A stretch of 22,885 nt of DNA from Alphaproteobacteria bacterium (GTDB lineage: Bacteria > Pseudomonadota > Alphaproteobacteria > Rhizobiales > Aestuariivirgaceae). Location: assembly GCA_020441605.1 (NCBI GenBank), contig JAGRLX010000124.1:1-22885 (forward strand), read 5' to 3'. The notes beneath the pieces are model-generated. The model ran no database searches. It had not been told where the DNA came from and saw nothing but the letters and a program-made list of their open reading frames with translations. A program made the position numbers and the translations under genes. The stretch's first letter is position 1, and every line of letters starts with the position of its first letter. Positions 1-6,657 of the stretch are shown here, piece by piece.

Positions 1-356
1 CAGGTCAGGCAGTCGAGCGGATGGTCCGAGATGTAGAGTTCCATCACGCCCCGCCGCAGTTGTGCGAGCCGGCTCGTCTGGGTGCGGACCTTGATGCCGG
101 GTGCTACCGGGGTGGTGCATGACGCCGGCGTGCCCTTGCGCCCCTCGATTTCCACCAGGCAAAGACGGCAGGACCCGAAGGCATCGAGCGAATCCGTCGC
201 GCAGAGCTTGGGGATCTTGGTGCCGAGTTCCATGGCCGCGCGCATGATCGATGTGCCCTCGGGAACAGTGATCGACTGGCCATCGATCTCGAGCGTGACC
301 ATCTTTTCGGCCTTGACTTGCCGCGTTCCGTAGTCGGTTTCCTTGATGAGAGTCAT
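1..356 (-). CDS. fdsA: NAD-dependent formate dehydrogenase, alpha (molybdenum) subunit, N-terminal fragment
   Basis: This is the first 118 residues of the large catalytic subunit of a soluble NAD-linked formate dehydrogenase, which oxidises formate to CO2; the rest lies beyond the left edge. Visible is the complex-I-like N-terminal [2Fe-2S] domain with ligands C52, C63, C66 and C80 (CX10CX2CX13C). It is followed by the start of the His-Cys3 [4Fe-4S] motif (H112, C116) just before the edge. The ATG at 356 is preceded by AGGAG, and that Shine-Dalgarno shares its TAG with the stop codon of fdsB, only 11 bases away, so the two are translationally linked. The bis-MGD molybdenum domain is not in the window, but the fdsG-fdsB-fdsA order makes the identity secure. 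The downstream genes fdsC and fdsD would be expected to the left. Confidence 0.93.
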   Translation of the reverse strand, partial: MTLIKETDYGTRQVKAEKMVTLEIDGQSITVPEGTSIMRAAMELGTKIPKLCATDSLDAFGSCRLCLVEIEGRKGTPASCTTPVAPGIKVRTQTSRLAQLRRGVMELYISDHPLDCLT

Positions 357-367
357 GGGCTCAACTC

Positions 368-1912
368 CTATTCGGCGGCCAGTTTGGCCGGCCGGTCGAA
401 ATCTTCGGGAAAATGCTTTACGGCACTCATCACCGGCATGGGCGTCAGGCCACCCATGGCGCACAGCGAGCCATCGGTCATGGTCTGACAGAGATCCTCG
501 AGAACCAGCAGATTTTTGTCGCGCTCGATGCCGGCCACGATCTTGTCAATGGTCTCGACTCCGCGCGTCGAACCAATCCGGCAAGGCGTGCACTTGCCAC
601 AAGACTCGATCGCACAGAATTCCATGGCGAACCGGGCCATCTTGGCCATGTCCGCCGTATCGTCGAAGACCACGATGCCGCCATGGCCAACCATCGCGCC
701 CTTGGCCGCAAATGCCTCGTAGTCCATCGGCAGATCGAGTTCGGCAGCCGGCAGATAGGCGCCGAGCGGACCGCCGACCTGAATGGCCCGGACGGGCCGG
801 CCGGTCGCACTGCCGCCACCGAAATCTTCCACCAGTTCCCGAAGCGAAATGCCGAATGCCTTTTCGACCAGGCCGCCATGCCGGATGTTTCCGGCCAGCT
901 GAAACGGCAGAGTACCGCGCGATCGGCCCATGCCGAAGTTCTTGTAGGCCGCCGCGCCCTTCGCCAGTATGTAGGGGACGGCGGCAAAGCTCAGCACATT
1001 GTTGATGATTGTCGGCTTGCCGAACAGTCCTGCAAGTGCCGGAATCGGTGGCTTGGGGCGCACCATGCCACGGCGGCCCTCAAGACTCTCCAGCATCGCT
1101 GTCTCTTCACCACAGATATAGGCTCCGGCGCCACGCCTTATCTCGAGATGAAATGAGGCGTCCGTACCCTGTATGTGGTTGCCGAGCCAATTGGCCGCTT
1201 CAGCAGCAGCGATCGCCTGCTTCATGGTTGCGATCGCATCCGGATACTCCGAACGAATGTAGACATAGCCCTTATCGGCACCGCAGGCGATGCCAGCGAT
1301 GGTCATCCCCTCAATCAGCATGAGCGGATCGCCTTCCATGACCATGCGGTCTGCGAAGGTGCCGCTGTCACCCTCGTCGGCATTGCAGCAGGCATATTTC
1401 TGGTCGGCGGCAGCGTCGTGGACCGTCTTCCACTTGATGCCGGTCGGAAAACCCGCGCCACCGCGACCGCGCAATCCCGAATCGGTGACTTCGCCAACAA
1501 TCGCCCCGCCGGGCATGGACAATGCCTTACGCAGGCCCTCGAAACCGCCATGCCCGACGTAGTCGGCGACGGATACCGGATCGGTAATGCCGCAGCGCGC
1601 GAAAGTGAGCCGCTCCTGGTTCTTCAGGTAGGGATGCTCCTCGATGTTGCCGAGCGCGAGCGGATGCTTGCCTCCCTGATGAAATCTCGCCGCCACGAGG
1701 GACTCGATATCGGCTGGCGACACCGGCCCATAGGCAATCCGTCCCGCGCTTGTCTCGACTTCCACCAGAGGTTCGAGCCAGAACAAGCCCCGCGATCCAT
1801 TGCGGATGATCTCCAGGCCGAGTGCTTCGGCCTTCTCGGCAAGCGCCCTGGCGACGTCGTCGGCTCCCACCGACCTGGCGGCCGAGTCACGCGGCACATA
1901 GACCCTGATCAT
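368..1912 (-). CDS. fdsB: NAD-dependent formate dehydrogenase, beta subunit (FMN/NAD, NuoF-like)
   Basis: This is the diaphorase subunit that passes electrons from the formate site to NAD+ through FMN and a [4Fe-4S] cluster, homologous to NuoF/Nqo1 of complex I. It has 514 residues from the ATG at 1912. The N-terminal ~110 residues resemble the thioredoxin-like extension of FdsB proteins. The glycine-rich FMN/NAD motif GRGGAGFPTGIKW follows, then ICGEET, and the C-terminal cluster site has C438, C441 and C444 (SCGKCTPC) with C484. The open frame extends upstream to 2017, but that part lies inside fdsG and has no family-like sequence. The start at 1912 forms a 4-base ATGA overlap with the fdsG stop, typical of coupled translation. 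Length agrees with known FdsB (about 515-520). Confidence 0.95.
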   Translation of the reverse strand: MIRVYVPRDSAARSVGADDVARALAEKAEALGLEIIRNGSRGLFWLEPLVEVETSAGRIAYGPVSPADIESLVAARFHQGGKHPLALGNIEEHPYLKNQERLTFARCGITDPVSVADYVGHGGFEGLRKALSMPGGAIVGEVTDSGLRGRGGAGFPTGIKWKTVHDAAADQKYACCNADEGDSGTFADRMVMEGDPLMLIEGMTIAGIACGADKGYVYIRSEYPDAIATMKQAIAAAEAANWLGNHIQGTDASFHLEIRRGAGAYICGEETAMLESLEGRRGMVRPKPPIPALAGLFGKPTIINNVLSFAAVPYILAKGAAAYKNFGMGRSRGTLPFQLAGNIRHGGLVEKAFGISLRELVEDFGGGSATGRPVRAIQVGGPLGAYLPAAELDLPMDYEAFAAKGAMVGHGGIVVFDDTADMAKMARFAMEFCAIESCGKCTPCRIGSTRGVETIDKIVAGIERDKNLLVLEDLCQTMTDGSLCAMGGLTPMPVMSAVKHFPEDFDRPAKLAAE

Positions 1913-2400
1913 GTCCTGCACTCCTCGACCAGCGCCCGGAATCTCTCGGCATCGACCCTGCCGACAAGGCGGTCGTCCACCATGATGGCCGGGGCCAACG
2001 CACAATTCCCCAGACAATAGACAGCCTGGACGGAAATCGCGCCATCGTCCGTTGTCTCACCGAACGCCGTCTTCAGCGACGACTGCACCAGAGCTGCGAG
2101 GTTTTCGGCACCCATGGATTGGCAGGCCTCGGCACGGCAGATCTTGATGACATGGCGGCCGGCCGGCTCGCGCTGAAAGTCGTGGTAAAACGTCACCACT
2201 CCGTGAACTTCGGCCCGGGACAGATTGAGGGACCTGGCCAGTGCGGGCAGGGCTGCCTCTGGAATGAAGCCCAGTTCGGCCTGAAGGTCGTGCAGGATTT
2301 CGATCAGGGCATCGGCTTTGTTGCCATGGCGGAGGGCAGCCGCAACTGCAGCGGCTACCTCTCTCGAAGGGGTGTCGGTTGACATGTTCTTTTCGGTCAT
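1909..2400 (-). CDS. fdsG: NAD-dependent formate dehydrogenase, gamma subunit (NuoE-like)
   Basis: This is the small [2Fe-2S] subunit of the soluble formate dehydrogenase, 163 residues, homologous to NuoE. The helical N-terminal half is followed by the thioredoxin-like cluster domain with ligands C88 and C93 (ICRAEAC) and C129 and C133 (CLGNC). The family hallmark VTFYHDF sits at about residues 69-75. The first ATG (2400) has AAGG about five bases upstream. A second in-frame ATG at 2385 is a credible alternative, also with a purine-rich leader. It is first in the fdsGBA order and overlaps fdsB by four bases. The 79 bases upstream contain an inverted repeat at 2445-2460 and the end of the cysteine-rich small gene, so it may share a transcript with that gene. 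Confidence 0.94.
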   Translation of the reverse strand: MTEKNMSTDTPSREVAAAVAAALRHGNKADALIEILHDLQAELGFIPEAALPALARSLNLSRAEVHGVVTFYHDFQREPAGRHVIKICRAEACQSMGAENLAALVQSSLKTAFGETTDDGAISVQAVYCLGNCALAPAIMVDDRLVGRVDAERFRALVEECRT

Positions 2401-2444
2401 GCGGCCTTATGGCGCAAATGATCCGAAAACTCCAATCGACGTCG

Positions 2445-2460
2445 CCTATGGTTCGATAGG
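2445..2460. promoter_or_regulatory. inverted repeat upstream of fdsG, candidate regulator site
   Basis: CCTAT-N6-ATAGG forms a perfect 5+5 dyad 45-60 bases upstream of the fdsG start. The size and position would suit a LysR-type regulator half-site pair, and a LysR gene lies 2 kb upstream on the same strand. The link is inferred from position only; the repeat is short enough to be chance. Confidence 0.3.
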
Positions 2461-2479
2461 CGGGTCGAATGAGCGCCGC

Positions 2480-2695
2480 TCAACCACGCAGCCTGCCGGG
2501 AATTCCCAGACCGATACCCGCCGACAGGGCGGCCAAGGCATTGTGGAACCTGTCCTTGCCGAAGTCGCCTTCGAGAGGGCAGGCACCGTCGCCGCAATTG
2601 TGGCTGTCACGGCATTGTCCCTCGGTCTGGTCAATGGACACCAGTTTCCCTTTGCTGGGACAGAGGCTGTAAGCGGGATTACTTGAATAGCTCAT
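2480..2695 (-). CDS. 71-residue four-cysteine protein of unknown function
   Basis: I do not recognise a named family. The open frame continues upstream to 2794, but the ATG at 2695 has a clear GGAG eight bases before it and gives a sensible soluble protein of 71 residues. The cysteines are C12, C28, C34 and C39 (CX15CX5CX4C) with H32 between the second and third (GQCRDSHNCGDGACPLEGDF), which could bind a metal or an Fe-S cluster or form disulfides. The C-terminal third is a short alanine/glycine-rich helix-like segment. There is no signal peptide, so it is probably cytoplasmic. It lies between the sulfide dehydrogenase and fdsG, 79 bases before fdsG, behind an Fnr/FixK-type box. A role in metal-centre assembly or electron transfer for formate dehydrogenase is possible but only guessed from position. 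Confidence 0.72.
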   Translation of the reverse strand: MSYSSNPAYSLCPSKGKLVSIDQTEGQCRDSHNCGDGACPLEGDFGKDRFHNALAALSAGIGLGIPGRLRG

Positions 2696-2708
2696 GGTTA
2701 TCGCTCCA

Positions 2709-2758
2709 ATGATAGCACACAACCAATGGCCTGGCCGACCCGCATTGATTTCTGTCAA
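2709..2758 (-). promoter_or_regulatory. Fnr/FixK-type box with extended -10 upstream of the four-cysteine gene
   Basis: Positions 2745-2758 read TTGAT-TTCT-GTCAA, an exact match to the Fnr/FixK consensus TTGAY-N4-RTCAA, with the dyad extended by one base each side. On the minus strand TGCTATCAT (hexamer at 2714-2709) resembles an extended -10. The implied start at about 2702 would place the box centre near -49.5 rather than the usual -41.5, so the -10 assignment is less secure than the box itself. The gene it precedes starts at 2695, and fdsGBA follows. Confidence 0.5.
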
Positions 2759-2797
2759 TCCAGGCTGGCCAGGTTTCAGGATCGGCAGCATCAACCC

Positions 2798-4093
2798 TTA
2801 GGCAAACGTGTCCGCCATGAGAGAATCGAACCACCGGTTCATCTGCCTATGGCTCGTCGATGTGGGACCCTCCACGGGTTCCGATGGCTTGCCGCCGACG
2901 ACCTTCATCGACGCCGTCGCCGGATCATAGGCGAAGACTGCGGTGAGCCAGGTGGCCGTGGTTGCGGTGATCGGTGTGTAGCAGGCGGAGTTGGTGACCG
3001 GCCTCCCGTAGGGTGCAAGACCGTTCTCGAGCCTGATGATGGCATCAGCGCAGACCTTGGCCTCCTGGTTTCCGATGTGGCCGGCTTTCGGTTGGCTCGA
3101 GCCCATCGAGTCGCCGATCACATGGACGCGAGGCACCGCGGTTGATTCATAACTCAGAACATTCACGCCGGCCCAGCGGGCGCCGACATTGTTGAGCCCG
3201 AGTCCCGTGTCGGTGATCAGGCGGCCGGCTTTCTGGGGTGGAATGAGATTGAGCACGCCGTATCTCGTCGAGCCGATCGACGTCTCAATCCGGCGGCCGG
3301 TCGAATTGACCGAATTGATGGTAACGCCCGAATGATACTCGATGTTGTGGTGAATATTGGTGAAGGCATTGGCAAAGCTCACCGGTTCGGCCTGTATCGC
3401 CGACAGAGGATTGCCGGGATCGCTGGGCGTATTGCAATCCAGGACGATGAGCTTTGAATTCGGCTTGTTCACCCTGAGCCAATCGGCAACCACGCAGGCC
3501 CGTTCATAGGGACCGGGCGGGCAGCGGTAGGGCGACCGCGGTACGGTGAGAACGAAGGTGCTGCCGTTGACCATTTGCACAAGCTGGTTGCGCAGCTTCG
3601 TAGTTTGGGAGCCTGCTTTCCAAGCATGCGTGATCCGGCCCTGCGCGATGGCATCCATGCCGGCAATTTCCGAATAGTCGAATTCGATGCCGGGAGCGAG
3701 AATCAGTCGGTCATATGGCACGGTCGTCTGGTCTGCCAGGATCACCTGACGGGCATCGGGATCAATGCCGGTCACTGCAGCATTGACGAACTGCACGCCA
3801 TAGCGACGCCGCAGGACTGCATAGTTATAGCTCAACGAGGCGAGGCTGCGTTCTCCAGTCAGAACTTTGTTGCTCATGATGCAGGATTTGTAGGCTGCGT
3901 TGGCATCGATCAGGGTGACGGAGACCCCCGTGCCACCCCACATGCGCAGGAATTTCGCGGCGGTTGCTCCGGCCATGCCGCCCCCCACGATCACGGCCCG
4001 GAAGGACGCGGCCGCTAGCGCTCCCGTTGCGCCCCACGCGATCGAGCCGGCCGCTCCGGCCGTCAGCCACTTGACGAATGTACGACGATCCAT
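2798..4093 (-). CDS. fccB: flavocytochrome c sulfide dehydrogenase, flavoprotein subunit
   Basis: This is a periplasmic FAD enzyme that oxidises sulfide to sulfur/polysulfide and passes electrons to its cytochrome c partner encoded just upstream. From the ATG at 4093 it has 431 residues. It begins with a Tat signal (MDRRTFVK, hydrophobic stretch, ALAA at about 25-28) and an FAD Rossmann motif GGGMAGATAAK at 37-47. C71 in YKSCIMSN matches the cysteine that carries covalent FAD in this family. C191 (RCPPGPYERA) and C371 (ACYTPI) match the redox-active disulfide pair. A GTG at 4105 overlaps the cytochrome stop by four bases, but the ATG at 4093 has GAGG six bases upstream and starts right at the Tat motif, so it is preferred. 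A closely related SoxF-type role is equally possible; no other sox thiosulfate-oxidation genes are in the window. Confidence 0.9.
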   Translation of the reverse strand: MDRRTFVKWLTAGAAGSIAWGATGALAAASFRAVIVGGGMAGATAAKFLRMWGGTGVSVTLIDANAAYKSCIMSNKVLTGERSLASLSYNYAVLRRRYGVQFVNAAVTGIDPDARQVILADQTTVPYDRLILAPGIEFDYSEIAGMDAIAQGRITHAWKAGSQTTKLRNQLVQMVNGSTFVLTVPRSPYRCPPGPYERACVVADWLRVNKPNSKLIVLDCNTPSDPGNPLSAIQAEPVSFANAFTNIHHNIEYHSGVTINSVNSTGRRIETSIGSTRYGVLNLIPPQKAGRLITDTGLGLNNVGARWAGVNVLSYESTAVPRVHVIGDSMGSSQPKAGHIGNQEAKVCADAIIRLENGLAPYGRPVTNSACYTPITATTATWLTAVFAYDPATASMKVVGGKPSEPVEGPTSTSHRQMNRWFDSLMADTFA

Positions 4094-4101
4094 GGCTGAC
4101 C

Positions 4102-4416
4102 TCACTTTCTGGCTGCAAAGAATTTGGCGATCAGATGAAGTTCGGCATCGGTGTAGCCATTGGCATGGACCGCCATGATTGCCTCCTCGCTCTCGCCCGA
4201 TCCCGGTGGTCGCTGCAGTTCCTTCAGTTCGTCGAACAACTCTGCCTCCGGCATCCCGGCGAGGCGTTCAAATCCGCCGATCGCCGGCTTTCCATTGGTG
4301 CCGTGGCACTGGAAGCAATTCGAGGCGAGAAGCCTTCCATTGGGTTCGGCCAAGGCAAGACACGTCATGAGTGAAATCGCCGCAATGGCGCTGGCAGGAA
4401 CGAGAATGGCTCTCAA
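4102..4416 (-). CDS. fccA: monoheme c-type cytochrome, sulfide dehydrogenase cytochrome subunit
   Basis: This is an exported cytochrome of 104 residues (about 81 after cleavage near LALA-EP at residue 23). A single CXXCH heme site lies at C34, C37 and H38 (NCFQCHG), and M81 in IMAVHANGYTDAEL is the likely sixth iron ligand. The MxxHAxGYTDxEL ending is typical of cytochrome subunits of flavocytochrome c sulfide dehydrogenases. Its stop abuts the next gene, the FAD subunit, so the pair should be co-transcribed and form the complex. It is the small monoheme form rather than the larger diheme subunit known from Allochromatium. The upstream 138 bases hold two palindromes that may be operator sites. 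Confidence 0.88.
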   Translation of the reverse strand: MRAILVPASAIAAISLMTCLALAEPNGRLLASNCFQCHGTNGKPAIGGFERLAGMPEAELFDELKELQRPPGSGESEEAIMAVHANGYTDAELHLIAKFFAARK

Positions 4417-4441
4417 TTTTTCATCTCCCGAAGCTGAAATT

Positions 4442-4473
4442 CCCCATGGGGGTCAAAAACCTGCCACATGTGG
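4442..4473. promoter_or_regulatory. two perfect palindromes upstream of the cytochrome gene
   Basis: CCCCATGGGG (4442-4451) and CCACATGTGG (4464-4473) are two perfect 10-base palindromes with centres 22 bases apart, about two helical turns, 26-57 bases before the cytochrome start. They share the pattern CC-n-C/CATG/G-n-GG and could be two sites for one dimeric regulator. No known family consensus was matched. Confidence 0.3.
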
Positions 4474-4518
4474 AATAAACCATCCCGCCGTAACGTAATT
4501 ATAGCTTCGTGATTTCAA

Positions 4519-4537
4519 GCTGACGGTCGCCGTCAGC
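4519..4537 (-). terminator. hairpin after the LysR gene
   Basis: GCTGACGG-TCG-CCGTCAGC is a perfect 8-bp stem with a 3-base loop, 18 bases past the LysR stop. On the minus strand it is followed by TTGAAATC, which lacks a good T run, so termination may be weak; it could also act as a regulator site for the downstream cytochrome operon. Confidence 0.5.
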
Positions 4538-4554
4538 CGTTTGTCAGGAACGCC

Positions 4555-5484
4555 TCAGGCCGACTCGGGAGAACTCGGATCGCTGGCCTCGTCCGGGGCG
4601 TACATCCGGGCGGCGGCAAAGAGGGCGGTGACGAGCGGCGACAGGGGTTCCCGGTTCACTGCCACCAATCCGACCGCATGTTCCACCCGGGGTTCGACCA
4701 GCGGTATGGCCCGAACGCCTTCGATCTTCCCGAGGGCATCAATGAAATAGGCGGGCATGATGCTCGCCAGCCCCATGGACCGAACCGACGAGAGGAGGTT
4801 CATGATGGAATTGGTTTCGAGCCGTGGCGAGGGGCTGGACTTCGCCGCGGCAAAAGCCCGATCAATGATCCGGCGATTCTGCATGTTGGGTGTGAGCAGG
4901 CAAAGCGGTTCGGCCGACGCCTCATGCCAAGTGACCGTCTCGCGCCGTGACAACTCATGGCTTTCGGCGACGAAGAGACAATAGCGCTCCCGATAGAGTG
5001 GTGTCTGGAGCAGTCCTTCCACAGGTTCGTTGTCCAGATAGGTGATCCCCGCCTCGATGGAAAAATCGTGCAGGTTACGGAGAATTTCCTCGGAACTCTG
5101 TGACAGGACCGCGAAGTCGACCCGAGGGTGGCCCTTCTGCATGGCGTTGGTCAGAGGGGAGACTTTCGGAAGCGCCGACGGAATGACGCCGAGCACCACG
5201 CGACCCGTCAATTCGCCGCGAACATTTCGGATCTGCGCCAGTTCCTGGCCGAGCGACTGCCAGTTGTCGAGAATGAGATGGGCCCATTTCAGCACCCGCT
5301 CGCCTTCTGGCGTCAGTCCGAAATAGCGCTGCCCCCTGGCCACGATCGGCACGCCCAGTTCGTGCTCGAGCTGCCGGATGCGGCCAGACAAGGTCGGCTG
5401 GGTGACATTGCAGGCCTGCGCGGCCCGTGTGAAATGCTTTTCCCGGGCAAGCGCCGCAAGATATTGCAATTGCCGGATATCCAT
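4555..5484 (-). CDS. LysR-family transcriptional regulator
   Basis: This is a 309-residue regulator with the usual LysR layout: a winged HTH in residues 1-60 (HFTRAAQACNVTQPTLSGRIRQLEHELGVPIVAR is the recognition region, shortened here to its key part TQPTLSGRIRQLE), a linker helix to about 90, then the two-lobed ligand domain. It lies upstream of and in the same direction as the sulfide and formate dehydrogenase genes. In Cupriavidus a LysR protein (FdsR) controls the fds operon, which makes formate dehydrogenase a likely target here, but the adjacent cytochrome/flavoprotein genes are an equally possible one. The ATG at 5484 is the family-like start (MDIRQLQYL). A CTTA-N4-TAAG dyad just upstream could serve autoregulation. 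Confidence 0.9.
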   Translation of the reverse strand: MDIRQLQYLAALAREKHFTRAAQACNVTQPTLSGRIRQLEHELGVPIVARGQRYFGLTPEGERVLKWAHLILDNWQSLGQELAQIRNVRGELTGRVVLGVIPSALPKVSPLTNAMQKGHPRVDFAVLSQSSEEILRNLHDFSIEAGITYLDNEPVEGLLQTPLYRERYCLFVAESHELSRRETVTWHEASAEPLCLLTPNMQNRRIIDRAFAAAKSSPSPRLETNSIMNLLSSVRSMGLASIMPAYFIDALGKIEGVRAIPLVEPRVEHAVGLVAVNREPLSPLVTALFAAARMYAPDEASDPSSPESA

Positions 5485-5497
5485 GACGAGACAATAG

Positions 5498-5509
5498 CTT
5501 AACTCTAAG
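5498..5509. promoter_or_regulatory. short dyad upstream of the LysR gene
   Basis: CTTA-N4-TAAG lies 14-25 bases before the LysR start, in the 120-base region shared with the divergent GTA-like cluster. LysR proteins often bind near their own promoter, but this dyad is short and the call is only positional. Confidence 0.2.
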
Positions 5510-5555
5510 GCGCTGACATTGCCAAAATAAAAATCCTACAAACGGAATTTAGTCC

Positions 5556-5584
5556 TTGACAGCGCGCGCTCGCTGGGCTAGAAA
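5556..5584 (+). promoter_or_regulatory. near-consensus sigma-70 type promoter of the GTA-like cluster
   Basis: TTGACA (5556-5561), a 17-base spacer and TAGAAA (5579-5584) form a strong-looking housekeeping promoter directed into the small-terminase-like gene. The expected start near 5591 leaves a leader of about 10-22 bases with no clear Shine-Dalgarno. TGACA/TGTCA arms at 5557-5561 and 5586-5590 flank the core. Confidence 0.6.
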
Positions 5585-5600
5585 TTGTCACACTCCACAA

Positions 5601-6149
5601 ATGGGTCAAGACATGAGGCGGTCCGGCAACTCTCGGGCGCAGGGCGCAGCCTGGGTGGCCGCACGGCGCCGCTACGAATCCGGAAATGAACCGGTCTCTG
5701 CTCTCGCGGCCGAGATGGGTGTCAGCCGGCAGGCTATCACCGCACGCGCCAGATCGGAAGGCTGGGCACCGCGGCCGGGACATCGGAGCAGGACACCGAG
5801 CACGCGCCAGACGATAGCCCGACTGAAGGGACTCCTGCAGGATTGTCTGAAGGGGCTGGACGTCACCAGCGGCGAAATAGCCGGAACTGGAGACAGGACG
5901 GCCTTCGTCATGCCGTGCGAACGCGACATTCGCGCCATGAATACGCTGGTCAGGACACTGGAAAAGGTACTCGAACTTGAACGCAAGGACCGGAGCCAGC
6001 GAAGCCGGGAGCGCAAGCAGTTCCGACAGTTCACTGATGCCGAGCGTGAAGCGCTTGCGGACAAGCTTGACGGATTGCGCCGCCAGCTGTGCGATACCAA
6101 ACCTGCTCAACGGACTGACCCCAGCCGAGATCCGGGAACTGAACCGTGA
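5601..6149 (+). CDS. small-terminase-like DNA-binding protein of a GTA/prophage cluster
   Basis: This 182-residue protein carries a helix-turn-helix near its N-terminus (VSALAAEMGVSRQAITARA, about residues 45-65), as in many phage small terminase subunits. The middle is variable, and the C-terminal half is a charged alpha-helical region (ELERKDRSQRSRERKQF) likely to form coiled coil. Its place directly before a large-terminase gene supports a packaging role; GTA gp1 proteins occupy this position. The frame is open back to a TTG at 5556, but that is the promoter -35 element, so ATG 5601 or ATG 5613 (MRRSG) is the likely start; neither has a clear ribosome site. It overlaps the start of the large-terminase frame. 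Sequence identity to a named family was not established by eye. Confidence 0.6.
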   Translation: MGQDMRRSGNSRAQGAAWVAARRRYESGNEPVSALAAEMGVSRQAITARARSEGWAPRPGHRSRTPSTRQTIARLKGLLQDCLKGLDVTSGEIAGTGDRTAFVMPCERDIRAMNTLVRTLEKVLELERKDRSQRSRERKQFRQFTDAEREALADKLDGLRRQLCDTKPAQRTDPSRDPGTEP

Positions 6150-6657
6150 CTGGCGATATTGGGGCCGGCAAAGCCAGCAATTGCCGCCGCTGGGCGAGGT
6201 GTGGCGCAGTTGGTTGATACTCGGTGGCCGGGGCGCCGGCAAGACAAGAGCGGGAGCGGAATGGATCAGGGCGCGGGCACTTGGCCTATGGCCGGAGACC
6301 GGTGCAGCCTCACGCCGGATGGCCATCATCGCGCCCAATCTGGGCGAAGCCCGTGCGGTCATGATCGAAGGAAAGTCAGGTCTGCTCGCGGTTCATGCCG
6401 ATGACGAGAGGCCGCATTATGAACCGTCCAAGCGGCTGCTCACCTGGCCGAATGGAGCATTGGCCCAGGTCTTTTCCGCCGACGAGCCCGAAAGCCTGCG
6501 CGGACCTCAGTTCGACGCTGCCTGGTGTGACGAGCTGGCAAAATGGCGTCAGGCCGACATGGCCTGGGATATTCTGGCCTTCGGGCTGAGAGGGCTTCGA
6601 GTGGTACTATGCCAACGCCGAGGATCGGCAGCAGCAGATTCGCACGCCGATAACTGA
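6037..6657 (+). pseudogene. GTA/phage large terminase, ATPase half only (truncated by deletion)
   Basis: The packaging motor gene is present only to about residue 185. Walker A is GGRGAGKT (residues 63-70), and the Walker B region FDAAWCDE (159-166) ends in the acidic pair, preceded by the typical FSADEPESLRGP. The sequence continues to WDILAFGLR, where relatives go on into the C-terminal nuclease domain. Instead, from about 6590 the DNA encodes the baseplate hub protein in another frame, and the terminase frame runs about 20 unrelated codons to a stop at 6657. The nuclease domain is absent, so DNA packaging cannot work from this copy. ATG 6037, or TTG 6067, or the longer ATG 5977, are possible starts; all lie within the preceding gene. 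Confidence 0.85.
6585..6600. other. deletion junction inside the GTA-like cluster
   Basis: Terminase coding sequence in one frame stops being recognisable after WDILAFGLR (to about 6590). The next readable protein, beginning EGFEWYYANAEDR at 6590 in a different frame, is the interior of the GTA gp15-type hub protein. A stop at 6587-6589 closes the hub frame immediately upstream. No insertion element or direct repeat is seen at the joint. Confidence 0.8.

Noticed and set aside
1913..2017. Longer N-terminus for fdsB
   Set aside because: The extra 35 codons lie in fdsG, and the ATGA overlap gives a normal family start.
1175..2020. 281-residue plus-strand open frame opposite fdsB
   Set aside because: Antisense to fdsB, which has clear motifs throughout; composition is not protein-like.
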